This document shows positions 17,049 to 25,833 of a DNA stretch of 64,000 bases, piece after piece; the first letter of the stretch is position 1; every line of letters starts with the position of its first letter. The stretch is from RGIG3077 sp045541475 (lineage in GTDB: Bacteria > Bacillota > Clostridia > Oscillospirales > Ruminococcaceae), in NCBI GenBank assembly GCA_045541475.1, contig JAZQJI010000001.1:48819-112818 (forward strand), given 5' to 3'. The notes beneath the pieces are model-generated. The model was not told the DNA's origin, did not search any database, and was given only the letters and a program-made list of their open reading frames with translations. Both the position numbers and the translations under genes were made by a program.

Positions 17049-17900
17049 TTATTTAAATTCAAGTCTGAAAGCAGTTCTGCCGGGTTCGCTTGCCGATTCA
17101 CAATTTATCCCAATAGCTCTGCAAACCGCAAGCACTGTATGCACGCCAGTGTTTTTAACGGCGAAGAGTTCATCGGGTGTGTGGGCTATTTCGCTGGAAT
17201 CTTCGATAATCAAAGCATTATCGCCGGATTTATCGGCATAAAGCTTAACACCGCCTTTTTCGGTACGCATTAAACAATCAACAAGAAGCTGTTCAATAAC
17301 AAACCTTATTGCGCTTTCATCGCAGTTTGCGTTAAGTCCGATTTTCTTCACGCCTACACCAATTTTCTTGTTCATAAAATGCGCATTGTACTTCATCACG
17401 CAATCACGCACAATTTCATCAACAGAAACGCTTTGCGGTTTAAATCCACCCGAAAGCGCAAGCATATAGTTGTGCAACGCCGCATTGTTAAGTTCCACAA
17501 AGGTTGCATCAGCATTTTTGCGCAATTCAACGCTTTTTTCATACCAACCGGAAAAATAGTTGTAAAGCGCATCACGCTCACGCTCCGCTTTATTCTGCGC
17601 ATTTGCGGCGGTTTTTTTAACCGCTTTGATGATTTCAATATAATCCTCATCAAAAATATTTTCAGCATCGGGCAGTTTTTTTATGTTTTCAATAGCTTTT
17701 TCAAGCTCTGCGTGCTTTGCCAAATATTTTTTATATCCGTTTGACAAAGCAAACGCAAAAACCGCAAGCGAAACCGCAACTGCAATAATCACAAAAAGCC
17801 ATTTACAGCCACCGATTTTTGCAAGAACTGCAAAACTTAACACTGCCGTTACAAAAACGGCAAGATCCGATTTTTTATATTCAAGATACTCCTTAAACAT
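17049..17900 (-). CDS. Degenerate BceS-like sensor histidine kinase
   Basis: A 283-residue protein with two membrane segments (about 12-28 and 32-53) and a short loop, the layout of intramembrane-sensing kinases (BceS type). FVIEQLL, VRDCVMKYNAHFMNKKIGV and ALIIEDSS align with their dimerisation and ATPase regions. However, the phosphoacceptor His motif (WVHQIKTP in the family) reads WYEKSVEL. The N-box Asn is replaced (LLVDCLM) and the DTGxGI box reads EDSSEIAHT. It should not autophosphorylate. No response regulator or BceAB pair is adjacent. AAAGGA lies seven bases before the ATG. A pseudokinase sensing or adaptor role is inference. Confidence 0.65.
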   Translation of the reverse strand: MFKEYLEYKKSDLAVFVTAVLSFAVLAKIGGCKWLFVIIAVAVSLAVFAFALSNGYKKYLAKHAELEKAIENIKKLPDAENIFDEDYIEIIKAVKKTAANAQNKAERERDALYNYFSGWYEKSVELRKNADATFVELNNAALHNYMLALSGGFKPQSVSVDEIVRDCVMKYNAHFMNKKIGVGVKKIGLNANCDESAIRFVIEQLLVDCLMRTEKGGVKLYADKSGDNALIIEDSSEIAHTPDELFAVKNTGVHTVLAVCRAIGINCESASEPGRTAFRLEFK

Positions 17901-17932
17901 TTGTGTTCCTTTCGGTTAAAAGGCATTTGATT

Positions 17933-19018
17933 TTATGCCTTGGGGTCAATAACGGCATCGCAGTACTCGCACACATAATTGCCCTCGCTGTTTTGTGTAA
18001 AGCTTTTGGGCAGGTAAAGTTCGGAACGAGTAATGCATTTGGGGTTGTGGCACGAAATGCCCTTGTGCTTTTCACCGCAAAGCAAAGCCTTGGGTTCTTT
18101 ATTATCAAGCAAGGTCATAATAAGCGCCATACGTACGTAAACGCCGTAGCTTGCCTGCTTGAAGTAAAGTGCACGCTCATCATCATCAACTTCAACAGCA
18201 ATTTCATCCACCCTTGGCAGCGGATGCATAACGATTAATTTATCAGATGCAAGCTGCATTTTTGCTTTATCAAGAATATACGTATCCTTTTGTGAGAAAT
18301 ACTCAGCCTCGCTTGCAAAACGTTCACGCTGTATTCTCGTCATGTAAAGCATATCAAGTTCGGGAATAATTTCCTCAATGGTGTTAACCTCTTTATAAGT
18401 GCAACCGTTTGCCGTAATGATATTGCGCACATAAGCGGGCAGACGAAGTTCAGGGGTTGATATGAGATAAAACTCGTTATTTTCAAAGTTTGAAAGCGCC
18501 TTGCAAAGCGAATGAACCGTTCTGCCGTTTAAAAGGTCACCGCACAAACCGATTTTAAGGTTATCAAGTCTGCCCTTTTCTTCATGCAGAGTTAAAAGGT
18601 CGGTTAAAGTCTGCGTAGGGTGAAGATGACCGCCATCGCCTGCGTTGACAACGGGACACTCAGCGGTTAAAGCAGCTGCCTTTGCAGCTCCTTCCTGCGT
18701 GTGACGCATAATAACAATATCAGCATAACTGCTTACAATTTTTGTTGTATCTTTAAGATTTTCACCCTTGGAAACGGATGAGGTTGCAGGGTTGTCAAAT
18801 CCAATAATACTGCCGCCTAAGCGTATCATGGCAGTCTGAAAGGACATCTGCGTGCGTGTTGAAGGCTCATAAAAAAGCGTTGCCATAATCTTGCCTGAGC
18901 ACGCCTGAATATATCTTGTAGGATGCTCTTTGATATCATGTCCAAGTTCAACAACCTTTTTCACCCATTCAATCGGGTAATCGTCAAGGTCGATTAAATG
19001 CTGAAATTTTTCGTTCAT
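17933..19018 (-). CDS. pyrB: Aspartate carbamoyltransferase with C-terminal PyrI-like zinc domain
   Basis: ATCase condenses carbamoyl phosphate with aspartate in pyrimidine synthesis. The catalytic part (1 to about 305) has the carbamoyl-phosphate loop FYEPSTRTQMSF, MRHTQEG, HLHPTQTLTDLLT and HPLPRVDEI. The extra C-terminus (about 310-361) carries C-x4-C and C-x2-C (CHNPKC, CEYC) like the zinc domain of the regulatory chain PyrI, without its allosteric nucleotide-binding half. A PyrB-PyrI fusion is known in some bacteria; here only the zinc part remains. The ATG at 19018 is preferred to a TTG at 19024. Its own promoter lies at 19073-19101. Confidence 0.95.
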   Translation of the reverse strand: MNEKFQHLIDLDDYPIEWVKKVVELGHDIKEHPTRYIQACSGKIMATLFYEPSTRTQMSFQTAMIRLGGSIIGFDNPATSSVSKGENLKDTTKIVSSYADIVIMRHTQEGAAKAAALTAECPVVNAGDGGHLHPTQTLTDLLTLHEEKGRLDNLKIGLCGDLLNGRTVHSLCKALSNFENNEFYLISTPELRLPAYVRNIITANGCTYKEVNTIEEIIPELDMLYMTRIQRERFASEAEYFSQKDTYILDKAKMQLASDKLIVMHPLPRVDEIAVEVDDDERALYFKQASYGVYVRMALIMTLLDNKEPKALLCGEKHKGISCHNPKCITRSELYLPKSFTQNSEGNYVCEYCDAVIDPKA

Positions 19019-19072
19019 TTTCAAACATCTCCCTCTTTTACTGCTTTAAATTTTAGTTTTTCATCGTTATAT

Positions 19073-19101
19073 ATTCTACCACCTCTTACAGAAAAAAGCA
19101 A
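19073..19101 (-). promoter_or_regulatory. Promoter of pyrB
   Basis: Minus strand TTGCTT (19101-19096), 17 bp, TAGAAT (19078-19073). No PyrR-type attenuator is evident in the short leader. Confidence 0.6.
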
Positions 19102-19160
19102 TACGGCAATGCAAATATTTTATTGCAAATATTTGTTTGTGCCACATATATTTCAGCAAC

Positions 19161-19201
19161 AAAAAACTATGCCGACACCTTAAACAAAAAGGCACCGGCA
19201 T
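19161..19201 (-). terminator. Terminator of tspO
   Basis: Arms 19169-19181 and 19189-19201 form an imperfect stem, followed on the minus strand by a run of six T (19166-19161). Confidence 0.65.
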
Positions 19202-19218
19202 ATTTGACAGACAGTTTT

Positions 19219-19701
19219 TTAATCGTTTAAAAAATAAATGGTAAGGTTTAAAAAAGCCGCAAAAATGCTCCACACAAGATAGGGCAGCTGCAAAGCGGCG
19301 GCAAGACGCGAAACCTTTGAAAAAGCGTAAATCATGGCGCAGATTACAATTACAAGCACAAAAATTATTGCAACGCTTGCAAGCAGTTTTTGAAACTTAA
19401 AAAATGATAATACCCACGCTACGTTGAGAATAAGCGATAAAGCATAAAGCATAAGTGCTGCACCCACATCAACTTCGTTAGCATCAGTGCGCCTTGAATA
19501 CACCATGTACGAGGATATGCCCATGAGAATGTACAGCACTGTCCAGACTATTGGGAAAATGAACTGCGGCGGCGCAAACGCAGGCTGCCGCAAGTTTTGA
19601 TACAGCGCAAAATCGGAATTGACAACAAGCGCAAGCAAAAGCCCGACACCGAGCGGAATGGCGAGAAATATCAATTTTGTACGCAAATCTTTTTTTAGCA
19701 T
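19219..19701 (-). CDS. tspO: TspO/MBR family membrane protein
   Basis: A 160-residue protein with five membrane segments. The family motif is clear: LRQPAFAPPQFIFPIVWT followed by LYILMGISSY, and later LNVAWVLSFF. TspO proteins bind tetrapyrroles and steroids and take part in porphyrin or stress responses; the partner here is not shown by the neighbours. Length matches the family. The start ATG at 19701 has a poor RBS. It is transcribed alone, divergent from the VanY-type gene. Confidence 0.9.
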   Translation of the reverse strand: MLKKDLRTKLIFLAIPLGVGLLLALVVNSDFALYQNLRQPAFAPPQFIFPIVWTVLYILMGISSYMVYSRRTDANEVDVGAALMLYALSLILNVAWVLSFFKFQKLLASVAIIFVLVIVICAMIYAFSKVSRLAAALQLPYLVWSIFAAFLNLTIYFLND

Positions 19702-19816
19702 AAAACATCAGCCTGCCTTTGCATATTTTTAAGATAAGTGTTGCTTTACTATTTTATGCCGTATATCTGCATTTATGAAAAATGTAGATTTATTTTTTTA
19801 ATGCTTTCGATTTTTG

Positions 19817-19845
19817 TTGACATATTACGCGGTGTTTGATATAAT
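19817..19845 (+). promoter_or_regulatory. Promoter of the VanY-type gene
   Basis: TTGACA at 19817-19822, exactly 17 bp, TATAAT at 19840-19845: full consensus. Confidence 0.85.
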
Positions 19846-19885
19846 TATTGTGTATTGATTAACCTTTGGATTAGGAGTTTTATTC

Positions 19886-21199
19886 ATGAAAAAAACCAAA
19901 ACAAAAAACATTCATGATGAGATAAATACAATAAAATCATTTGCAGTATTCATTACACTTGTTGCAATAGGCATTGCTGTTTATTTTGTTCTGATAAGGG
20001 ATTTTAAGCCCGTTAAGGATACAACAACCGACATTGCAGGCTATTCCTTAAGCTTTAACAGCGATGTTTATGATATTGAAATAGGTCAGCGTGAAAACCT
20101 GAACATCAATTTCAACTCGGGCAATATTGTTGATACTACACTGCTTTACTCTTCATCGGATGATTCGATAGTAACAGTTGATAACGATGGATACATCAGC
20201 GCACTTGCCGTGGGCGAGGTTACAATAAAGGCGGTTAATGCCGAAGGCAAACTTTCTGCCGAAATTAAAGTTGTTGTTCACAACACGGGCATGCTGGCAA
20301 CCACCACATCAACAACAACTGCTGTAACTACTGCACCGCCCGTAACCACAACCACAACAACAACCACAACAACAGCACTTGTTATTGATTGGGAAGTTGA
20401 AATTGAAGCAATAACATTAAGTGTAACTGACATTACTCTTGATATTTGGGAAATTGAAATGCCCATGGTTACAATGCTCCCCTCAACCGCAAAGGATAAG
20501 AGCGAGCGTTGGTCCAGCAGTGATGAAAGCGTTGCAATTGTTGACGCTTACGGAAATATCCGAGGAATATCGGCAGGTACCTGTGTTGTTACGGTAACAT
20601 CTGTAAACAACCCCAACTTAAGCGCAAGCGTAAACGTTACGGTAACAAGCAATAGCCTTGTTGAAGGCGTAACCTTTATCGATGGGGTTATGGTTGCAAA
20701 CAAAACCTACTCTCTGCCGGTTGATTACGTACCGCAATCCACAAACGATTATGGTCTTGATGATATGTGCTATTCTGCATATTTAGGGCTTAAAAGCGCC
20801 GCTTCCGATGACGGAATTTCGCTTTACATTTCATCAGCATACCGCTCCTACGCAACACAATCCACACTTTACAGCAATTACGTTGCAAACAGAGGGCAAG
20901 AAGCTGCTGACACGTTCTCCGCAAGAGCGGGACATTCCGAACACCAGAGCGGTCTTGCAATTGACGTTAACGAAGTAAGCGATGCATTTATCGGCACGCC
21001 CGAAGCTATTTGGCTGGCAGAACACGCTCACGAATACGGATTTATAATCCGCTACCCCGAAGGCAAGGATGACATAACGGGATATAAATACGAGCCGTGG
21101 CATATCCGCTACGTAGGCATTGAGCTTGCAACCGAACTTTACGAAAGCGGTCTTACTCTTGAAGAGCATCTCGGTATTGATTCAGTTTATGCCGATTAA
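19886..21199 (+). CDS. Membrane-anchored D,D/L,D-carboxypeptidase (VanY family) with two Big_2 domains
   Basis: A 437-residue protein that should trim the stem peptide of peptidoglycan outside the cell. One N-terminal membrane anchor (about 18-36) is followed by a bacterial Ig-like Big_2 domain (about 55-135; ending in AEIKVVV), a Thr-rich linker (about 140-165), a second Big_2 domain (about 170-255) and a VanY peptidase domain (about 265-430). Zinc ligands are visible as SEHQSGLAIDV (His, Asp) and EPWHIRYVG (His); SSAYRSYATQ is also typical. It has its own consensus promoter and terminator. It is not next to vancomycin-resistance genes, so cell-wall remodelling is likelier. Confidence 0.9.
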   Translation: MKKTKTKNIHDEINTIKSFAVFITLVAIGIAVYFVLIRDFKPVKDTTTDIAGYSLSFNSDVYDIEIGQRENLNINFNSGNIVDTTLLYSSSDDSIVTVDNDGYISALAVGEVTIKAVNAEGKLSAEIKVVVHNTGMLATTTSTTTAVTTAPPVTTTTTTTTTTALVIDWEVEIEAITLSVTDITLDIWEIEMPMVTMLPSTAKDKSERWSSSDESVAIVDAYGNIRGISAGTCVVTVTSVNNPNLSASVNVTVTSNSLVEGVTFIDGVMVANKTYSLPVDYVPQSTNDYGLDDMCYSAYLGLKSAASDDGISLYISSAYRSYATQSTLYSNYVANRGQEAADTFSARAGHSEHQSGLAIDVNEVSDAFIGTPEAIWLAEHAHEYGFIIRYPEGKDDITGYKYEPWHIRYVGIELATELYESGLTLEEHLGIDSVYAD

Positions 21200-21225
21200 A
21201 ACTTAATATAAACATTAACATTTTT

Positions 21226-21262
21226 ACCCGATTAATCTGCGGATTAATCGGGTTTGTTTTTT
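21226..21262 (+). terminator. Terminator of the VanY-type gene
   Basis: Stem ACCCGATTAATC (21226-21237) pairs with 21242-21253 around TGCG, then TTGTTTTTT. Confidence 0.9.
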
Positions 21263-21330
21263 GTGTGTTAATTCTGTGTTTGCTCATGTTAGTTATATGT
21301 TAAATCATGGTAAAACCTCAGTAAAACGCA

Positions 21331-21359
21331 TTGACTGTGTCTTTTTGTGCAAGTATAAT
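21331..21359 (+). promoter_or_regulatory. Promoter of the Na/Pi cotransporter gene
   Basis: TTGACT at 21331-21336, 17 bp, TATAAT at 21354-21359. Confidence 0.8.
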
Positions 21360-21412
21360 CATAATGGCAAAAGCCTTTATATTATTACTTACCAGATTTT
21401 TTGGAGGACACA

Positions 21413-23050
21413 ATGGGAATTACCGAAATTTTCGGCTTGCTTGGCGGTTTGGCACTGTTTTTGTATGGAATGCAAATGATGAGCGACGGTTTGGAAGCCG
21501 CTGCGGGCAAAAAAATGAAAAGTATACTTGAAAAGCTTACTTCAAACCGCTTTTTAGGCGTTGCGGTAGGCGCCGCCATAACAGCGGTTATTCAATCTTC
21601 ATCCGCTACAACGGTTATGGTTGTCGGATTTGTAAACTCCGGCATGATGACACTTAATCAAGCCGTTTGGATTATAATGGGCGCTAACATCGGCACTACT
21701 ATCACAGGTCAGCTTATTGCACTTGACGTTGACCTTATTGCACCGCTTTTTGCTTTTATCGGCGTGGCGTTAATTGTGTTTTTAAAATCGCCCAAGGTTC
21801 ATCATATAGGCAAAATCGTTGCAGGTTTAGGCGTGCTGTTCATCGGCATGGATATGATGAGTTCTGCTATGAAACCCTTGCGTGAAGTGCCTGAATTTGT
21901 TAATCTGATGACAAAATTCTCCAACCCCTTGCTTGGCATTCTTGCAGGTGCACTTTTTACTGCGGTTATACAATCATCATCGGCATCGGTTGGTATTCTT
22001 CAAACGCTTGCCGCTACGGGTCTTATAGGATTTGACAGTGCAGTGTTTGTACTTTTTGGCCAAAACATTGGTACTTGTATAACGGCTGTGCTGGCTTCAA
22101 TCGGCACAAACCGCAGTGCTAAACGCACAACAATTATACATTTGATGTTTAACTTAATCGGCACGGCTTTGTTCACCGTGCTTTGCCTTAGCGCACCTGT
22201 TACAGATATTATTGCAAGAATAACACCCGATAATATTTCTGCACAAATTGCAAACACTCACACAGTATTCAACATTACAACAACGCTGCTGCTGTTGCCC
22301 TTCGGCACATATCTTGCAAAGGCTGCCGAAAAAATTCTGCCCGATGCAACCACCGCCGTTGCAACAAGTTCTATCAGCGCATTAACAGAAGAATACCGCA
22401 GAGGTATTACAACACTTGGTTTATCGGCTGTTCACGTTGATATACTCTCGCAGGAGATAAAACGCATGGTTACACTTGCAGGTGAAAACGCCGCTTTGAG
22501 CTATGATATTGTGCTTAACGGTGATGATAAGGCTTTGACAAAAATCGACGAAACAGAAGAGGTTATCGACAGACTTAACAACGAAATATCGCAGTATATT
22601 TCAAAGATTTTGGCTGATGACAAAAGCGGTCAGTATGCATCGGATATTGAAAGATACTTTCTTATTACGGGCAATGCCGAGCGCATTGGCGACCATGCCT
22701 GCAACATTGCAGGTTATGCCAACACAATAAAACGCAAATCAATTGAATTTTCTCAGGGTGCGCGTAATGAGCTTGCGCAGATGCAGCAAATAACAAAAAA
22801 TTCAATAGACAAGGTACTGCATCGTCCCGATGATATTACACAGTGGCTTTCCGAAATTGCCATGGCAGAGCAAAAAATTGACGATATGACGAGAAACTAT
22901 CGCGAACAGCATCTTGAAAGAATGCGACAAGGAAAATGCAGCGAAGAAGCCTGCGTGCTTTATTCTGAATTGCTTACCGATTTTGAGCGTATCGGCGACC
23001 ACATTCTCAACATTGCTCAAGCATTTTCAAAAATCTATGTAAATGAATAA
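21413..23050 (+). CDS. Na+/phosphate cotransporter with PhoU-like domain
   Basis: A 545-residue inner-membrane protein. The duplicated cotransporter repeat is seen twice: TAVIQSSSATTVMVVGFV (about 60-78) and TAVIQSSSASVGILQTLA (about 190-207). Around eight hydrophobic segments fill residues 1-310. The C-terminal third is a PhoU-like helical domain with two ERIGDHxxNIA signatures (GNAERIGDHACNIAGYA and FERIGDHILNIAQA). It imports phosphate with sodium, and the PhoU part probably gates it. The ATG at 21413 follows TTGGAGGA; a TTG at 21401 would overlap that RBS. It is monocistronic with a consensus promoter. Confidence 0.9.
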   Translation: MGITEIFGLLGGLALFLYGMQMMSDGLEAAAGKKMKSILEKLTSNRFLGVAVGAAITAVIQSSSATTVMVVGFVNSGMMTLNQAVWIIMGANIGTTITGQLIALDVDLIAPLFAFIGVALIVFLKSPKVHHIGKIVAGLGVLFIGMDMMSSAMKPLREVPEFVNLMTKFSNPLLGILAGALFTAVIQSSSASVGILQTLAATGLIGFDSAVFVLFGQNIGTCITAVLASIGTNRSAKRTTIIHLMFNLIGTALFTVLCLSAPVTDIIARITPDNISAQIANTHTVFNITTTLLLLPFGTYLAKAAEKILPDATTAVATSSISALTEEYRRGITTLGLSAVHVDILSQEIKRMVTLAGENAALSYDIVLNGDDKALTKIDETEEVIDRLNNEISQYISKILADDKSGQYASDIERYFLITGNAERIGDHACNIAGYANTIKRKSIEFSQGARNELAQMQQITKNSIDKVLHRPDDITQWLSEIAMAEQKIDDMTRNYREQHLERMRQGKCSEEACVLYSELLTDFERIGDHILNIAQAFSKIYVNE

Positions 23051-23079
23051 TCCTTGCCGATTTTGGTATTGTGGGGTAA

Positions 23080-23120
23080 AAATATCCCGTGAAGAATGAT
23101 AAACTCTTCACGGGATATTT
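23080..23120. terminator. Bidirectional terminator
   Basis: A 16-bp stem (23080-23095 with 23105-23120) lies between convergent genes; a T-rich stretch follows on both strands. Confidence 0.8.
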
Positions 23121-23141
23121 GCATTATAACAACAAAAAGCA

Positions 23142-23951
23142 TTACACATTGAAAAAGCGTTTAAAATTGCCGGAAAAAATCTTTTCAAGCTCTTCTCTTT
23201 CAAATCCGAGAGAAAGCAGGAACTCAGCCTCGCTTTTGTGCGACCACATAGGAAAGTCCGTACCGAACATTATGCGGTCAAGTCCAAGCTTATTCATAAT
23301 TGATTTTGCATAATCTTTATCAAGCATGGACATTGAACTTGAGCAATCAAACATTACATTATCAAGCCCTACAAGCGTATCAAGCGCATCCTCCCAGCGA
23401 CGATACCCGCCTAAGTGTGCGGCAATTGATTGCAGCTTGGGAAAATCCTTTGATACCTTTGCAAGCTTTGAAGGCAGTGAATAATCGTACCTGTTATCAC
23501 CTGTGTGGAATAAAATCGGCATTTTACCCTGCGCCGCTTCATAAATTTTATAGGCGTTTTCGCTGTCTATATCAAAAAGCTGAAAATCAGGGTGCAGCTT
23601 AATGCCATGCAAGCCCATTTTCTGCATACGATCAATTTCTGCATCTATATTTTCAAAATCGGGGTGCATAGTGCCAAAGCCAAAAAACTCTTCATGCAAA
23701 TCGCACTGCGCTTTAATAAAATCGTTAATGCCGCTTACTTGGTGTGCCGCAGTTGCCGCAGAGCAGACAAGATATTTTTTTGTGCCTATTTGGCTTCCGC
23801 TTTGCAAAAGCAAATCGGCAGAGCCGCAGGAATACATTTTTATATCATAAAAATCGCCAATAGCATCAGTCGCCTTTTGTGCTATTTTATCAGGATATAT
23901 ATGCGAATGTGCGTCAAAAACCTCAAATTCGTCCACTTCAAATTTTTTCAA
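23142..23951 (-). CDS. Amidohydrolase family 2 metal-dependent hydrolase
   Basis: About 269 residues of a TIM-barrel amidohydrolase. Metal and catalytic motifs are visible: FDAHSHIYP near the N-terminus, GIKLHPDFQ, PILFHTG, AAHLGGYRRW and the late Asp in FGTDFPMW. These enzymes hydrolyse or decarboxylate small cyclic or aromatic acids; the substrate is not evident. The TTG at 23951 is preferred: it follows GAAAAGAGG with 9-base spacing and lies 43 bp after a consensus promoter. A TTG at 23987 would fall at about the transcription start. Confidence 0.85.
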   Translation of the reverse strand: MKKFEVDEFEVFDAHSHIYPDKIAQKATDAIGDFYDIKMYSCGSADLLLQSGSQIGTKKYLVCSAATAAHQVSGINDFIKAQCDLHEEFFGFGTMHPDFENIDAEIDRMQKMGLHGIKLHPDFQLFDIDSENAYKIYEAAQGKMPILFHTGDNRYDYSLPSKLAKVSKDFPKLQSIAAHLGGYRRWEDALDTLVGLDNVMFDCSSSMSMLDKDYAKSIMNKLGLDRIMFGTDFPMWSHKSEAEFLLSLGFEREELEKIFSGNFKRFFNV

Positions 23952-23993
23952 CTTAAAAATCCTCTTTTCCGTTTTCTTTTTTTCCAAAAATAC

Positions 23994-24022
23994 ATTTTAA
24001 AACTTTTTGCAAAAAAAGTCAA
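23994..24022 (-). promoter_or_regulatory. Promoter of the amidohydrolase gene
   Basis: Minus strand TTGACT (24022-24017), 17 bp, TAAAAT (23999-23994). Confidence 0.75.
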
Positions 24023-24034
24023 GCGTGGCTTTTC

Positions 24035-24063
24035 TTGACGAGTTTAAAGCTTTGTGATATAAT
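24035..24063 (+). promoter_or_regulatory. Promoter of the ArsC-like gene
   Basis: TTGACG at 24035-24040, 17 bp, TATAAT at 24058-24063. It diverges from the amidohydrolase promoter. Confidence 0.8.
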
Positions 24064-24082
24064 TATTTTGGGTGAATTTTTT

Positions 24083-24421
24083 ATGGCTGCAACTATACAA
24101 ATTTTCGGCAAAGCAAAATGCTTTGATACAAAAAAAGCACAGCGTTATTTTAAAGAACGAAACGTAAACTTCCAGTTTATTGATTTTAAAATCAAGGGCA
24201 TGAGTGCGGGCGAATTGAAAAACGTAATTTCTGCAATCGGCGGTATTGAAAACATCATTGACGAAAAATCAAAAGATTACTGCATGATAAAATACCTGCT
24301 TGACGATGCAAAATTTGAAAAACTGCTTGATAACCCAATGCTGATAAAAACGCCGATTGTCCGTTGCGGCAAAAAAGCGTGCGTGGGATATTGCCCTGAA
24401 ATTTGGGAGAGCTATCTTTAA
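24083..24421 (+). CDS. ArsC/Spx-family glutaredoxin-like protein
   Basis: A 112-residue thioredoxin-fold protein. KAKCFDTKKAQRYFKERN near the N-terminus has the single active-site Cys (C-F-D-T, not CxxC), and the cis-Pro segment is KTPIVRCGKKACVGY. This matches the ArsC/YffB/Spx group. It may be a reductase or adaptor; arsenate reduction is unproven, since no ars genes are near. The ATG at 24083 follows GGGTGA and lies 20 bp after the -10 element. Two added Cys near the C-terminus (CGKKAC) could serve in disulfide exchange. Confidence 0.8.
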   Translation: MAATIQIFGKAKCFDTKKAQRYFKERNVNFQFIDFKIKGMSAGELKNVISAIGGIENIIDEKSKDYCMIKYLLDDAKFEKLLDNPMLIKTPIVRCGKKACVGYCPEIWESYL

Positions 24422-24534
24422 AAATAAATTTTGTGCAAAAATTGTGCTTTGGTTTAACTTTACAAATTGCTTGTTGTGTTTTTGTAAATTTCACCAAAAT
24501 GGATATAGAACTATTAAATTTTGTGTTAAACGAC

Positions 24535-24563
24535 TTGAAATAAAAGCCGTTGCGTGATATACT
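24535..24563 (+). promoter_or_regulatory. Promoter of the ruv operon
   Basis: TTGAAA at 24535-24540, 17 bp, TATACT at 24558-24563. No LexA-type box was recognised around it. Confidence 0.7.
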
Positions 24564-24616
24564 TATTATAATTATAATGGCTGGGATATCTTGGCTGTGT
24601 ATTAAGGAGAAAAAGC

Positions 24617-25114
24617 TTGCGTATTGTCGGAATTGACCCAGGTTATGCAATTGTGGGTTTTGGTGTGCTTGATTATGCAAATAATGCGTTTACACCGCTT
24701 GAATTTGGTGTTTCGCTTACTGAAGCTCACACCGATTTTAACGAAAGGCTTGTAAGCATTTATGATGACATTTCATTTTTGCTTGATAAATACAAGCCCG
24801 ATTGCATGGCGATTGAACGGCTTTATTTCAACACAAACCAAAAAACCGCCATTAATGTAGCGCAGGCAAGAGGTGTGCTTTTGCTGGCAGCTAAACAAAA
24901 AGGCGTTGAAATTTTTGAGTATACTCCATTGCAGGTAAAACAGGCTGTAACAGGTCATGGTACGGCGCAAAAGCATCAGGTTATGGAAATGACACGAAGG
25001 CTTTTGCATTTATCCGATATTCCAAAACCGGATGATGCAGCAGATGCCCTTGCAATTGCAATCTGCCACGGTTACAACTCAAAAAGGGCAAATTTAGGCA
25101 AATTGAGATTTTAA
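24617..25114 (+). CDS. ruvC: Holliday junction resolvase RuvC
   Basis: RuvC cuts Holliday junctions symmetrically. This is a 165-residue copy of normal length. The catalytic acidic residues are visible: Asp in GIDPG (about residue 7), Glu in AIERLYF (about 67), and the Asp pair in PKPDDAADALAIAICH. TTG start at 24617 follows AAGGAGA. It heads the operon ruvC-ruvA-sseB-like-ruvB. Confidence 0.97.
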   Translation: MRIVGIDPGYAIVGFGVLDYANNAFTPLEFGVSLTEAHTDFNERLVSIYDDISFLLDKYKPDCMAIERLYFNTNQKTAINVAQARGVLLLAAKQKGVEIFEYTPLQVKQAVTGHGTAQKHQVMEMTRRLLHLSDIPKPDDAADALAIAICHGYNSKRANLGKLRF

Positions 25115-25131
25115 CGAAAGGGTGTTACCTT

Positions 25132-25731
25132 TTGATATATAGTTTAAACGGCACGTTAATCCACAAGGATGATACTTGTGCTGTGATTGAATGTGCAGGC
25201 GTTGGCTACTGCGCAAAAGCTTCGTGGCATACGCTTTCAAAGCTGGGCAAAATCGGTGACAATGCCAAGCTTTATACATATATGCATATTTATGAAAACG
25301 GCGTTGAACTTTTTGGTTTTGCCGAAATGCTTGAAAAAAGCTGTTTTATACAACTGATTTCTGTCAGCGGTGTTGGACCTAAAGCCGCTATTGCAATTCT
25401 TTCCTCAATACCTGCTCAGCAGGTAGCACTGCTTATTGCTTCCGGCGATGACAAGGCATTTACAAGAGTAAAGGGTATTGGCGCAAAAACCGCACAGCGC
25501 ATTGTGCTTGAGCTTAAAGACAAAATCACTAAAGAGAAAACTCCCGCAACGGTTGTTTTGGAAACTGCCGTTAAATCAACTGATGGCACAAACGTTTCCG
25601 ATGCACTTTCGGCATTAATGGTTTTGGGCTATACCCAAAACGAAGTAATGCCAATTATTTCAAAGCTTGATTGCTCCGCGCCTTCGCAGGATATCATCAA
25701 GCAGGTGTTAAAGGCACTTTCGGCAAGATAG
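25132..25731 (+). CDS. ruvA: Holliday junction branch migration protein RuvA
   Basis: RuvA binds four-way junctions as a tetramer and loads the RuvB motor. The 199-residue protein has the N-terminal OB fold (1 to about 63), two helix-hairpin-helix motifs (LISVSGVGPKAAIAIL and RVKGIGAKTAQRIVLELK) and the C-terminal RuvB-binding helices (VSDALSALMVLGYTQNEV). TTG start at 25132 with AAAGGGTG upstream. It lies 17 bp after ruvC. Confidence 0.97.
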   Translation: MIYSLNGTLIHKDDTCAVIECAGVGYCAKASWHTLSKLGKIGDNAKLYTYMHIYENGVELFGFAEMLEKSCFIQLISVSGVGPKAAIAILSSIPAQQVALLIASGDDKAFTRVKGIGAKTAQRIVLELKDKITKEKTPATVVLETAVKSTDGTNVSDALSALMVLGYTQNEVMPIISKLDCSAPSQDIIKQVLKALSAR

Positions 25732-25833
25732 AACTTTGCTTTCTGTTTTGCGTTCTTTATATAAAAAATCTCGGCAAGCCGTCTGCCGCAAAGTACGGCG
25801 TCGTGGCTTTTTCCACGATGAATGAGGTGTTTT

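Noticed and set aside
19886..21199. Vancomycin-resistance function for the VanY-type protein
   Set aside because: No vanHAX, vanRS or related genes are adjacent; the Big_2 architecture suits general wall remodelling.
24035..24082. Upstream extension of the ArsC-like protein
   Set aside because: A consensus promoter occupies 24035-24063, so translation must begin at the ATG at 24083.
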